Positions 32,111 through 46,473 of a DNA stretch of 64,000 nt are shown piece by piece; the stretch's first letter is position 1; the number at the start of each line of letters is the position of its first letter. The stretch is from Diplolepis rosae (lineage: Eukaryota; Arthropoda; Insecta; Hymenoptera; Diplolepididae): positions 1,240,001 to 1,304,000 of the forward strand of contig JAPYXD010000713.1 of NCBI GenBank assembly GCA_030998225.1, given 5' to 3'. Under the pieces are notes generated by a model. The model worked only from the letters and a program-made list of their open reading frames with translations, was not told the origin of the DNA and did no database searches. Made by a program: the position numbers and the translations under genes.

Positions 32111-35100
32111 TAAACACAATTTTTCAGATTATTAAGCATGCACGTTTCAAGATTCGATTCTAAAAATTACTAAAACATTGCGTAGTATGTGAACATTTTT
32201 ACTTCTCGTGAAGCTAATAGCTGTTATTCTCGTATTTGACAACTTCGGTAATACACGATTCAATATAGCATGAAAAGATGAAACCGAAAAATATAACTTC
32301 GTGCTTAACCTACGAAAATGTAAACACAATTTTTCAGTTTATGAAGCATGCACGTTTCAAGGTTTGAAAATAACATCACTAAAACATTGCGTAAGTTGTG
32401 AACATTTTTACTTCTCGTGATGCTAAAAACAGTTATTCGCATATTTGATATTTTTGATAATACACGATTCAATATAGCATAAAAGGATGAAAGCGAACAA
32501 TAAAAATTCTTGTCTAACATAAGAAAATGCGAATACGATTTTTAGGTTTTTGACAAAATTCACTTTTTTAGGTTCGACACCAGACAATATACAAACATTG
32601 CATAATATGTGAACATTTTTACTTCTTGTGAAGCTAAAACCTGTTATTCTGGTATTTGATATGTTTGATAATACACGATTCAATATAGCAAAAAACGAAG
32701 AAAGCAAGCAATAAAACTTCTTGTTTAACATACGAAAATGCGAATACGATTTTTAGGTTTTTGACAAAATTCACTTTTTCAGGTTCGACACTAGACAATA
32801 TGCAAACATTGCATTATATGTGAACATTTTCACTTCTCGTGACGTTAAAAACTGTTATTCTGGTATTTGACATTTTCGATAATACACGATTCCATATAGC
32901 TAAAAACGAAGAAAGCAAACAATAAAACTTTTTGTTTAACATTCGAAAATGCGAATACGATTTTTAGGTTTTTGTTCAAATTCACTTTTTTAGGTTCGAC
33001 ACTAGACAATAAACAAACATTGCATAATATGTGAACATTTTTACTTCTCGTGAAGCTAAAAACCTGTTATTCTGGTATTTGACATTTTCGATAATACACG
33101 ATTCCATATAGTATGAAAAGATTGAACCGAGCAATATAACTTCGTGCTTAACCTACGAAAATATAAATACGATTTTTCAGTTTATTAAGCATGCACGTTT
33201 CAAGGTTCGAAACCAAACATTACTCAAACATTGCGTAGTATGTTAAAATTTTTTCTTCTCGTGAAGCTAATAACTGTTTTTCTCATATTTGATAACTTCG
33301 ATCATACACGATTCAATATAGCAAAAAACGAAGAAAGCAAACAATTAAACTTTTTGTTTAACATACGAAAATGCGAATACGATTTTTAGGTTTTTGACAA
33401 AATTCACTTTTTTAGGATCGACACAAGACAATATACAAACATTGCATTATATGTGAACATTTTCACTTCTCGTGACGCAAAAAACTGTTATTCTGGTATT
33501 TGACATTTTCGATAATAGACGATTCAATATAGTATGAAAAGATTAAACCGAACAATATAACTTCGTACTTAACCTACGCAAATGTAAATACGATTTTGTA
33601 GTTTATTAAGCATGCACGTTTCAAGGTTCGAAACCAAACATTACTCAAATATTGCGTAGTATTTGAACATTTTTACTTCTCGTGACGCTAAAAACTGTTA
33701 TTATGGTATTTGACATCTTCGATAATACACTATTCAATATAGCAAAAAACGAAGAAAGCAAACAATTAAACTTTTTGTTTAACATACGAAAATGCGAATA
33801 TGATTTTTAGGTTTTTGACAAAATTCACTTTTTCAGGTTCGACACTAGACAATATACAAACATTGCATAATATGTGAACATTTTCACTTCTCGTGACGCT
33901 AAAACCTGTTATTCTGGTATTTGACATTTTCGATCATACACGATTCAATATAGCGAAAAACGAAGAAAGCAAACAATAAAACTTTTTGTTAAACATTCGA
34001 AAATGCGAATACGATTTTTAGGTTTTTGTTCAAATTCACTTTTTTAGGTTCGACACTAGACAATAAACAAACATTGCATAATATGTGAACATTTTTACTT
34101 CTCGTGAAGCTAAAACCTGTTATGCTGGTATTTGACATCTTCGATAATACACGATTCATTATAGCATGAAAAGATGAAACCGAACAATATAACTTCGTGC
34201 TTAACCTACGAAAATGTAAATACGATTTTGCAGTTTATTAAGCATGCACGTTTCAAGGTTCGAAACCAAACATTACTCAAACATTGCGTAGTATGTTATC
34301 ATTTTTACTTCTCGTGATGCTAAAAACAGTTACTCGCATATTTGATATGTTTGATAATACACGATTTAATATAGCATAAAAGGATGAAAGCGAACAATAA
34401 AACTTCTTGTTTAACATACGAAAATGCGAATACGATTTTTAGGTTTTTGACAAAATTCACTTTTTCAGGTTCGACACTAGACAATATGCAAACATTGCAT
34501 TATATGTGAACATTTTCACTTCTCGTGACGCTAAAAACTGTTATTCTGGTATTTGACATTTTCGATAATACACGATTCAATATAGCAAAAAACGAAGAAA
34601 GCAAACAATAAAACTTTTTGTTTAACATTCGAAAATGCGAATACGATTTTTAGGTTTTTGTTCAAATTCACTTTTTTAGGTTCGACACTAGACAATAAAC
34701 AAACATTGCATAATATGTGAACATTTTTACTTCTCGTGAAGCTAAAACCTGTTATGCTGGTATTTGACATCTTCGATAATACACGATTCATTATAGCATG
34801 AAAAGATGAAACCGAACAATATAACTTCGTGCTTAACCTACGAAAATATAAATACGATTTTTCAGTTTATTAAGCATGCACGTTTCAAGGTTCGAAACCA
34901 AACATTACTCAAACATTGCGTAGTATGTTATCATTTTTACTTCTCGTGATGCTAAAAACAGTTACTCGCATATTTGATATGTTTGATAATACACGATTTA
35001 ATATAGCATAAAAGGATGAAAGCGAACAATAAAACTTCTTGTTTAACATACGAAAATGCGAATACGATTTTTAGGTTTTTGACAAAATTCACCTTTTCAG

Positions 35101-35976
35101 GTTCTACACTAGACAATATGCAAACATTGCATTATATGTGAACATTTTTACTTCTCGTGACGCAAAAAACTGTTATTCTGGTATTTGACATTTTCGATAA
35201 TACACGATTCAATATAGCAAAAAACGAAGAAAGCAAACAATAAAACTTCTTGTTTAACATTCGAAAATGCGAATACGATTTTTAGGTTTTTGTTCAAATT
35301 CACTTTTTTAGGTTCGACACTAGACAATAAACAAACATTGCATAATATGTGAACATTTTTACTTCTTGTGAAGCTAAAACCTGTTATTCTGGTATTTGAC
35401 ATCTTCGATAATACACGATTCAATATAGCATGAAAAGATTAAACCGAACAATATAACTTCGTGCTTAACCTACGAAAATATAAATACGATTTTTCAGTTT
35501 ATTAAGCATGCACGTTTCAAGGTTCGAAACCAAACATTACTCAAACATTGCGTAGTATGTTAACATCTTTACTTCTCGTGATGCTAAAAACAGTTACTCG
35601 CATATTTGATATGTTTGATAATACACGATTTAATATAGCATAAAAGGATGAAAGCGAACAATAAAACTTCTTGTTTAACATACGAAAATGCGAATACGAT
35701 TTTTAGGTTTTTGTCAAAATTCACTTTTTTAGGTTCGACACTAGACAATAAACAAACATTGCATAATATGTGAACATTTTTACTTCTCGTGAAGCTAAAA
35801 CCTGTTATTCTGGTATTTGACATCTTCGATAATACACGATTCATTATAGCATAAAAGGATGAAACCGAACAATATAACTTCGTGCTTAACCTACGAAAAT
35901 ATAAATACGATTTTTCAGTTTATTAAGCATGCACGTTTCAAGGTTCGAAACCAAACATTACTCAAACATTGCGTAG

Positions 35977-38640
35977 TATGTTAAAATTTTTTCTTCTCGT
36001 GAAGCTAATAACTGTTTTTCTCATATTTGATAACTTCGATCATACACGATTCAATATAGCAAAAAACGAAGAAAGCAAACAATTAAACTTTTTGTTTAAC
36101 ATACGAAAATGCGAATACGATTTTTAGGTTTTTGACAAAATTCACTTTTTTAGGTTCGACACTAGACAATATACAAACATTGCATAATATGTGAACATTT
36201 TTACTTCTCGTGAAGCTAAAAACTGTTATTCTGGTATTTGACATTTTCGATAATACACGATTCAATATAGTATGAAAAGATTAAACCGAACAATATAACT
36301 TCGTGCTTAACCTACGCAAATGTAAATACGATTTTGCAGTTTATTAAGCATGCACGTTTCAAGGTTCGAAACCAAACATTACTCAAACATTGCGTAGTAT
36401 TTGAACATTTTTTCTTCTCGTGAAGCTAATAACTGTTATTCTCGTATTTGACAACTTCGATCATACACGATTCAATATAGCAAAAAACAAAGAAAGCAAA
36501 CAATAAAACTTTTTGTTTAACATACGAAAATGCGAATACGATTTTTAGGTTTTTGACAAAATTCACTTTTTCAGGTTCGACACTAGACAATATACAAACA
36601 TTGCATAATATGTGAACATTTTTACTTCTTGTGAAGCTAAAACCTGTCTTTCTGGTATTTGACATCTTCGATAATACACGATTCATTATAGCATGAAAAG
36701 ATGAAACCGAACAATATAACTTCGTGCTTAACCTACGAAAGTATAAATACGATTTATCAGTTTATTAAGCATGCACGTTTCAAGGTTCGAAACCAAACAT
36801 TACTAAAACATTGCGTAGTATGTGATCATTTTTACTTCTCGTGATGCTAAAAACAGTTACTCGCATATTTGATATGTTTGATAATACACGATTTAATATC
36901 GCATAAAAGGATGAAAGCAAACAATAAAACTTTTTGTTTAACATACGAAAATGCGAATACGATTTTTAGGTTTTTGACAAAATTCACTTTTTTAGGTTCG
37001 ACACTAGACAATATACAAACATTGCATAATATGTGAACATTTTTACTTCTCGTGAAGCTAAAAACTGTTATTTTTATATTTGATATTTTTGATGATACAC
37101 GATTCGATATAGAAAAAAACGAAAAAAGCAAGCAATAAAACTTCTTGTTTAACATACGTAAATGCGAATACGATTTTTAGGATTTCGACAAAATGCTTTA
37201 TTTTGTGTTCGACACTAGACAATATACCAACATTGCATAATATGTGAATATCTTCACTTCTCGTGAGGGTAAAAACAGTTACTTGCTAATTTGATATTTT
37301 TGATAATACACGATTCAATATAGCATGAAAAGGTGAAACCGAATAATATAACTTCGTGCTTAACTTACGAAAATGTAAATACGATTTTTCTGTTCATTAA
37401 GCATGCACGTTTCAAGTGTCGATACTAAAAATTACTAAAACATTGCGTAGTATGTGAACATTTTTACTTCTCGTGAATCTAATAACTGTTATTCTGGTAT
37501 TTGACATCTTCGATAATAGACGATTCAATATAGTATGAAAAGATTAAACCGAACAATATAACTTCGTGCTTAACCTACTAAAATGTAAATACGATTTTTC
37601 AGTTTATTAAGCATGCACGTTTCAAGGTTTGAAAAATAACATCACTAAAACATTGCGTAGTATGTGAACATTTTTACTTCTCGTGATGCTAAAAACAGTT
37701 ATTCGCATATTTGATATTTTTGATAGTACACGATTCAATATAGCATAAAAGGATGAAAGCGAACAATAAAAATTCTTGTTTAACATACGAAAATGCGAAT
37801 ACGATTTTTAGGTTTTTGACAAAATTCACTTTTTTAGGTTCGACACCAGACAATATACAAACATTGCATAATATGTGAACATTTTCACTTCTCGTGACGC
37901 TAAAACCTGTTATTCTGGTATTTGACATCTTCGATAATACACGATTCAATATAGTATGAAAAGATTAAACCGAACAATATAACTTCGTGCTTAACCTACG
38001 CAAATGTAAATACGATTTTGCAGTTTATTAAGCATGCACGTTTCAAGGTTCGAAACCAAACATTACTCAAACATTGCGAAGGTATTTGAACAATTTTTCT
38101 TCTCGTGAAGCTAATAACTGTTATTCTCGTATTTGACAACTTCGATCATACACGATTCAATATAGCAAAAAACGAAGAAAGCAAACAATAAAACTTTTTG
38201 TTTAACATACGAAAATGCGAATACGATTTTTAGGTTTTTGACAAAATTCACTTTTTTAGGTTCGACACTAGACAATATACAAACATTGCATTATATGTGA
38301 ACATTTTTACTTCTCGTGACGCTAAAAACTGTTATTTTTATATTTGATATTTTTGATGATACACGATTCGATATAGAAAAAAACGAAAAAAGCAAGCAAT
38401 AAAACTTTTATTTTAACACACGAAAATGCGAATACGATTATTAGGATTTCGACAAAATGCTTTTTTTTAGGTTCGACACTAGACAATATGCAAACATAGC
38501 ATAATATGTGAATATCTTCACTTCACGTGATGGTAAAAACAGTTACTCGCATATTTGATATTTTTCATAATACACGATTCAGTATAGCATGAAAAGGTGA
38601 AACCGTACAATATAACTTACTGCTTAACCTACGAAAATGT
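35977..38640 (+). repeat. higher-order block 1, copy 2
   Basis: This is the partner of 29449-32110. On the left, the neighbouring similarity continues with a slightly different offset (6514 bp), showing a small indel near the junction. A further related segment starting near 28400 matches 34300 onward with an offset of 5897 bp. Confidence 0.8.
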
Positions 38641-40814
38641 AAATACGATTTATCAGTTTATTAAGCATGCACGTTTCAAGGTTCGAAACCAAACATTACT
38701 AAAACATTGCGTAAGTTGTGATCATTTTTTCTTACCGTGAAGCTAATAACTGTTATTCTGATATTTGGCAACTTCAATCATACACGATTCAATATAGCAA
38801 AAAACGAAGAAAGCAAACAATAAAACTTTTTGTTTAACATACGAAAATGCGAATACGATTTTTAGGTTTTTGACAAAATTCACTTTTTCAGGTTCGACAC
38901 TAGACAATATGCAAACATTGCATTATATGTGAACATTTTCACTTCTCGTGACGCTAAAAACTGTTATTCTGGTATTTGACATTTTCGATAATACACGATT
39001 CAATATAGCAAAAAACGAAGAAAGCAAACAATAAAACTTCTTGTTTAACATTCGAAAATGCGAATACGATTTTTAGGTTTTTGTTCAAATTCACTTTTTT
39101 AGGTTCGACACTAGACAATAAACAAACATTGCATAATATGTGAACATTTTTACTTCTTGTGAAGCTAAAACCTGTCTTTCTGGTATTTGACATCTTCGAT
39201 AATACACGATTCATTATAGCATGAAAAGATGAAACCGAACAATATAACTTCGTGCTTAACCTACGAAAGTATAAATACGAATTATCAGTTTATTAAGCAT
39301 GCACGTTTCAAGGTTCGAAACCAAACATTAATCAAACATTGCGTAGTATGTTAACATCTTTACTTCTCGTGATGCTAAAAACAGTTACTCGCATATTTGA
39401 TATGTTTGATAATACACGATTTAATATAGCATAAAAGGATGAAAGCGAACAATAAAACTTCTTGTTTAACATACGAAAATGCGAATACGATTTTTAGGTT
39501 TTTGTCAAAATTCACTTTTTTAGGTTCGACACTAGACAATAAACAAACATTGCATAATATGTGAACATTTTTACTTCTCGTGAAGCTAAAACCTGTTAGT
39601 CTGGTATTTGACATCTTCGATAATACACGATTCATTATAGCATAAAAAGATGAAACCGAACAATATAACTTCGTGCTTAACCTACGAAAATATAAATACG
39701 ATTTTTCAGTTTATTAAGCATGCACGTTTCAAGGTTCGAAACCAAACATTACTCAAACATTGCGTAGTATGTTAAAATTTTTTCTTCTCGTGAAGCTAAT
39801 AACTGTTATTCTGATATTTGGCAACTTCGATCATACACGATTCAATATAGCAAAAAACGAAGAAAGCAAACAATAAAACTTTTTGTTTAACATACGAAAA
39901 TGCGAATACGATTTTTAGGTTTTTGACAAAATTCACTTTTTTAGGTTCGACACTAGACAATAAACAAACATTGCATAATATGTGAACATTTTTACTTCTT
40001 GTGAAGCTAAAACCTGTCTTTCTGGTATTTGACATCTTCGATAATACACGATTCATTATAGCATGAAAAGATGAAACCGAACAATATAACTTCGTGCTTA
40101 ACCTACGAAAGTATAAATACGATTTATCAGTTTATTAAGCATGCACGTTTCAAGGTTCGAAACCAAACATTACTAAAACATTGCGTAGTATGTTAACATC
40201 TTTACTTCTCGTGATGCTAAAAACAGTTACTCGCATATTTGATATGTTTGATAATACACGATTTAATATAGCATAAAAGGATGAAAGCAAACAATAAAAC
40301 TTTTTTTTTAACATACGTAAATGCGAATACGATTTTTAGGATTTCGACAAATCACTTTTTTATGTTCGACACTAGACAATATACAAACATTGCATAATAT
40401 GTGAACATTTTTACTTCTCGTGAAGCTAAAAACTGTTATTTTTATATTTGATATTTTTGATGATACACGATTCGATATAGAAAAAAACGAAAAAAGCAAG
40501 CAATAAAACTTTTATTTTAACACACGAAAATGCGAATACGATTGTTAGGATTTCGACAAAATGCTTTTTTTTATGTTCGGCACTAGACAATATGCAAACA
40601 TAGCATAATATGTGAATATCTTCACTTCACGTGATGGTAAAAACAGTTACTCGCTTATTTGATATTTTTGATAATACACGATTCAATATAGCATGAAATG
40701 ATAAAACCGAATAATATAACTTCGTGCTTAACCTACGAAAATGTAAATACGATTTTTCAGTTTATTAAGCATGCACGATTCAAGGTTCGAAACCAAATAT
40801 TACTCAAACATTGC

Positions 40815-43000
40815 ATAGTATGTTAACATTTTTTCTTCTCGTTAAGCTAAAAACTGTTATTTTTATATTTGATATTTTTGATGATACACGATTCGATATT
40901 GAAAAAAACGAAAAAAGCAAGCAATAAAACTTTTTGTTTAACATACGAAAATGCGAATACTTTTTTTAGGATTTCGACAAAATGCTTTTTTTTAGGTTCG
41001 ACACTAGACAATATGCAAACATTGCATTATATGTGAACATTTTCACTTCTCGTGACGCTAAAAACTGTTATTCTGGTATTTGACATTTTCGATAATACAC
41101 GATTCAATATAGTATGAAAAGATTAAACCGAACAATATAACTTCGTGCTTAACCTACGAAAATGTAAATACGATTTTTCAGTTTATTAAGCATGCACGTT
41201 TCAAGTGTCGATACTAAAAATTACTAAAACATTGCGTAGTATGTGATCTTTTTACTTCTCGTGATGCTAAAAACAGTTATTTTTATATTTGATATTTTTG
41301 ATGATACACGATTCGATATAGAAAAAAACGAAAAAAGCAAGCAATAAAACTTTTTGTTTAACATACGAAAATGCGAATACTTTTTTTAGGATTTCGACAA
41401 AATGCTTTTTTTTAGGTTCGACACTAGACAATATACAAACATTGCGTAGTATGTGAACATTTTTACTTCTCGTGACGCTAAAAACTGTTATTCTGGTATT
41501 TGACATTTTCGATAATACACGATTCCATATAGTATGAAAAGATTAAACCGAGCAATATAACTTCGTGCTTAATCTACGAAAATGTAAATACGATTTTTCA
41601 GTTTATTAAGCATGCACGTTTCAAGTGTCGATACTAAAAATTACTAAAACATTGCATAGTATGTGAACCTTTTTACTTCTCGTGATGCTAAAAACAGTTA
41701 CTCGCATATTTGATATGTTTGATAATACACGATTCAATATAGCAAAAAACGAAGAAAGCAAGCAATAAAACTTTTTGTTTAACATACGAAAATGCGAATA
41801 CGATTTTTAGCCTTTTGACAAAATAGACAATATACAAACATTGCATAATATGTGAACATTTTTGCTTCTCGTGAAGCTAAAAACTGTTATTTCTATATTT
41901 GATATTTTTGATGATACACGATTCGATATAGAAAAAAACGAAAAAAGCAAGCAATAAAACTTTTATTTTAACATACGAAAATGCGAATACGATTGTTAGG
42001 ATTTCGACAAAATGCTTTTTTTTAGGTTCGGCACTAGACAATATGCAAACATAGCATAATATGTGAATATCTTCACTTCACGTGATGGTAAAAACAGTTA
42101 CTCGCTTATTTGATATTTTTGATAATATACGATTCAGTATAGCATGAAAAGGTGAAACCGAAGAACATAACTTCGTGCTTAACCTACGAAAATGTAAATA
42201 CGATTTTTCAGATTATTAAGCATGCACGTTTCAAGATTCGATTCTAAAAATTACTAAAACATTGCGTAGTATGTGAACATTTTCACTTCTCGTGACGCTA
42301 AAAACTGTTATTCTGGTATTTGACATTTTCGATAATAAACGATTCAATATAGCATGAAAAGATGAAACCGAAAAATATAACTTCGTGCTTAACCTACGAA
42401 AATGTAAACACAATTTTTCAGTTTATGAAGCATGCACGTTTCAAGGTTTGAAAATAACATCACAAAAACATTGCGTAAGTTGTGAACATTTTTACTTCTC
42501 GTGATGCTAAAAACAGTTATTCGCATATTTGATATTTTTGATAGTACACGATTCAATATAGCATAAAAGGATGAAAGCGAACAATAAAAATTCTTGTTTA
42601 ACATACGAAAATGCGAATACGATTTTTAGGTTTTTGACAAAATTCACTTTTTTAGGTTCGACACCAGACAATATACAAACATTGCATAATATGTGAACAT
42701 TTTCACTTCTCGTGACGCTAAAACCTGTTATTCTGGTATTTGACATCTTCGATAATACACGATTCAATATAGCATGAAAAGATGAAAGCGAACAATATAA
42801 CATCGTGCTTAAGCTACGAAAATGTAAATACGATTTTTCAGTTTATTATGCATGCACGTTTCCAGGTTCGAAACCAATCCTTACTCAAACATTGCGTAGT
42901 ATGTTAACATTTTTTCTTACCGTGAAGCTAATAACTGTTATTCTGATATTTGGCAACTTCAATCATACACGATTCAATATAGCATGAAAAGATGAAAGCG
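40815..43000 (+). repeat. higher-order block 2, copy 1
   Basis: The block matches 46474-48657 with an offset of 5655-5659 bp, including the rare CGATATTG variant, the monomer with a 23-bp-type deletion (41809) and the AAGTTGTGAAC variant. Part of it (about 42507-43000) recurs a third time near 45032-45530 (offset 2525 bp). Confidence 0.75.
41809..41850 (+). repeat. deleted monomer type 1 (TAGCCTTTTGAC junction)
   Basis: TTTTTAGCCTTTTGACAAAATA replaces the normal GGTTTTTGACAAAATTCACTTTTTTAGG... text, losing about 23 bp before the GACAATAT word. The same junction recurs at 47466, 53612, 54747 and 55662. At 53612 it is followed by CTACACTAGAC instead of AGAC, which marks a related but separate rearrangement. 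Confidence 0.75.
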
Positions 43001-46000
43001 AACAATAAAACTTCTTGTTTAACATACGAAAATGCGAATACGATTTTTAGGTTTTTGACAAAATTCACTTTTTCAGGTACTACACTAGACAATATGCAAA
43101 CATTGCATTATATGTGAACATTTTTACTTCTCGTGACGCTAAAAACTGTTATTCTGGTATTTGACATTTTCGATAATACACGATTCAATATAGCAAAAAA
43201 CGAAGAAAGCAAACAATAAAACTTTTTGTTTAACATTCGAAAATGCGAATACGATTTTTAGGTTTTTGTTCAAATTCACTTTTTAGGTTCGACACTAGAC
43301 AATAAACAAACATTGCATAATATGTGAACATTTTTACTTCTCGTGAAGCTAAAACCTGTTATTCTGGTATTTGACATCTTCGATAATACACGATTCAATA
43401 TAGTATGAAAAGTTTAAACCGAACAATATAACTTCGTGCTTAACCTACGAAAATATAAATACGATTTTTCAGTTTATTAAGCATGCACGTTTCAAGGTTC
43501 GAAACCAAACATTACTCAAACATTGCGTAGTATGTTATCATTTTTACTTCTCGTGATGCTAAAAACAGTTACTCGCATATTTGATATGTTTGATAATACA
43601 CGATTTAATATAGCATAAAAGCATGAAAGCGAACAATAAAACTTCTTGTTTAACATAGGAAAATGCGAATACGATTTTTAGGTTTTTTGACAAAATTCAC
43701 TTTTTCAGGTTCTACACTAGACAATATGCAAACATTGCATTATATGTAAACATTTTTTACTTCTCGTGAAGCTAAAACCTGTTATTCTGGTATTTGACAT
43801 CTTCGATAATACACGATTCATTGTAGCATGAAAAGATGAAACCGAACAATATAACTTCGGGCTTAACCTACGAAAGTATAAATACGATTTATCAGTTTAT
43901 TAAGCATGCACGTTTCAAGGTTGGAAACCAAACATTACTCAAACATTGCGTAGTATCTTAACATCTTTACTTCTCGTGATGCTAAAAACAGTTATTCGCA
44001 TATTTGATATTTTTGATAATACACGATTCAATATAGCAAAAAAGGATGAAAGCAAACAATTAAACTTTTTGTTTAACATACGAAAATGCGAATATGATTT
44101 TTAGGTTTTTGACAAAATTCACTTTTTCAGGTTCGACACTAGACAATATGCTAATATAGCATAATATGTGAATATCTTCACTTCTCGTGAGGGTAAAAAC
44201 AGTTACTCGCATATTTGATATTTTTGATAATACACGATTCAATATAGCATGAAAAGGTGAAACCGAATAATATAACTTCGTGCTTAACTTACGAAAATGT
44301 AAATACGATTTTTCATTTCATTAAGCATGCACGTTTCAAGTGTCGATACTAAAAATTACTAAAACATTGCGTAGTATTTGAACATTTTTACTTCTCGTGA
44401 CGCTAAAAACTGTTATTCTGGTATTTGACATCTTCGATAATACACGATTCAATATAGCATGAAATGATAAAACCGAATAATATAACTTCGTGCTTAACCT
44501 ACGAAAATGAAAAACAATTTTTCAGTTTATTAAGCATGCACGTTTCAAGGTTTGAAAATAACATCACTAAAACATTGCATAATATGTGAACATTTTTACT
44601 TCTCGTGAAGCTAAAAACTGTTATTTTTATATTTGATATTTTTGATGATACATGATTCGATATAGAAAAAAACGAAAAAAGCAAGCAATAAAACTTTTAT
44701 TTTAACACACGAAAATGCGAATACGATTATTAGGATTTCGACAAAATGCTTTTTTTTAGGTTCGACACTAGACAATATGCAAACATAGCATAATATGTGA
44801 ATATCTTCACTTCACGTGATGGTAAAAACAGTTACTCGCATATTTGATATTTTTGATGATACACGATTCGATATAGTATGAAAAGATTAAACCGAACAAT
44901 ATAACTTCGTGCTTAACCTACTAAAATGTAAATACGATTTTTCAGTTTATTAAGCATGCACGTTTCAAGGTTTGAAAAATAACATCACTAAAACATTGCG
45001 TAGTATGTGAACATTTTTACTTCTCGTGATGCTAAAAACAGTTATTCGCATATTTGATATTTTTGATAGTACACGATTCAATATAGCATAAAAGGATGAA
45101 AGCGAACAATAAAAATTCTTGTTTAACATACGAAAATGCGAATACGATTTTTAGGTTTTTGACAAAATTCACTTTTTTAGGTTCGACACCAGACAATATA
45201 CAAACATTGCATAATATGTGAACATTTTCACTTCTCGTGACGCTAAAACCTGTTATTCTGGTATTTGACATCTTCGATAATACACGATTCAATATAGCAT
45301 GAAAAGATGAAAGCGAACAATATAACTTCGTGCTTAAGCTACGAAAATGTAAATACGATTTTTCAGTTTATTATGCATGCACGTTTCCAGGTTCGAAACC
45401 AATCCTTACTCAAACATTGCGTAGTATGTTAACATTTTTTCTTACCGTGAAGCTAATAACTGTTATTCTCATATTTGGCAACTTCAATCATACACGATTC
45501 AATATAGCAAAAAACGAAGAAAGCAAGCAATAAAACTTCTTGTTTAACATACGAAAATGCGAATACGATTTTTAGGTTTTTGACAAAATTCACTTTTTCA
45601 GGTACTACACTAGACAATATGCAAACATTGCATTATATGTGAACATTTTTACTTCTCGTGACGCTAAAAACTGTTATTCTGGTATTTGACATTTTCGATA
45701 ATACACGATTCAATATAGCAAAAAACGAAGAAAGCAAACAATAAAACTTTTTGTTTAACATTCGAAAATGCGAATACGATTTTTAGGTTTTTGTTCAAAT
45801 TCACTTTTTTAGGTTCGACACTAGACAATAAACAAACATTGCATAATATGTGAACATTTTTACTTCTCGTGAAGCTAAAACCTGTTATTCTGGTATTTGA
45901 CATCTTCGATAATACACGATTCATTATAGCATGAAAAGATGAAACCGAACAATATAACTTCGTGCTTAACCTACGAAAGTATAAATACGAATTATCAGTT

Positions 46001-46473
46001 TATTAAGCATGCACGTTTCAAGGTTCGAAACCAAACATTAATCAAACATTGCGTAGTATGTTAACATCTTTACTTCTCGTGATGCTAAAAACAGTTACTC
46101 GCATATTTGATATGTTTGATAATACACGATTTAATATAGCATAAAAGGATGAAAGCGAACAATAAAACTTCTTGTTTAACATACGAAAATGCGAATACGA
46201 TTTTTAGGTTTTTGACAAAATTCACTTTTATAGGTTCGACACTAGACAATATGCAAACATAGCATAATATGTGAATATCTTCACATCTCGTGAGGGTAAA
46301 AACAGTTACTCGCATATTTGATATTTTTGATAATACACGATTCAATATAGCATGAAAAGATGAAACCGAATAATATAACTTCGTGCTTAACTGACGAAAA
46401 TGTAAATACGATTTTTCTGTTCATTAAGCATGCACGTTTCAAGGTTCCAAACTAAACATTACTGAAATATTGC

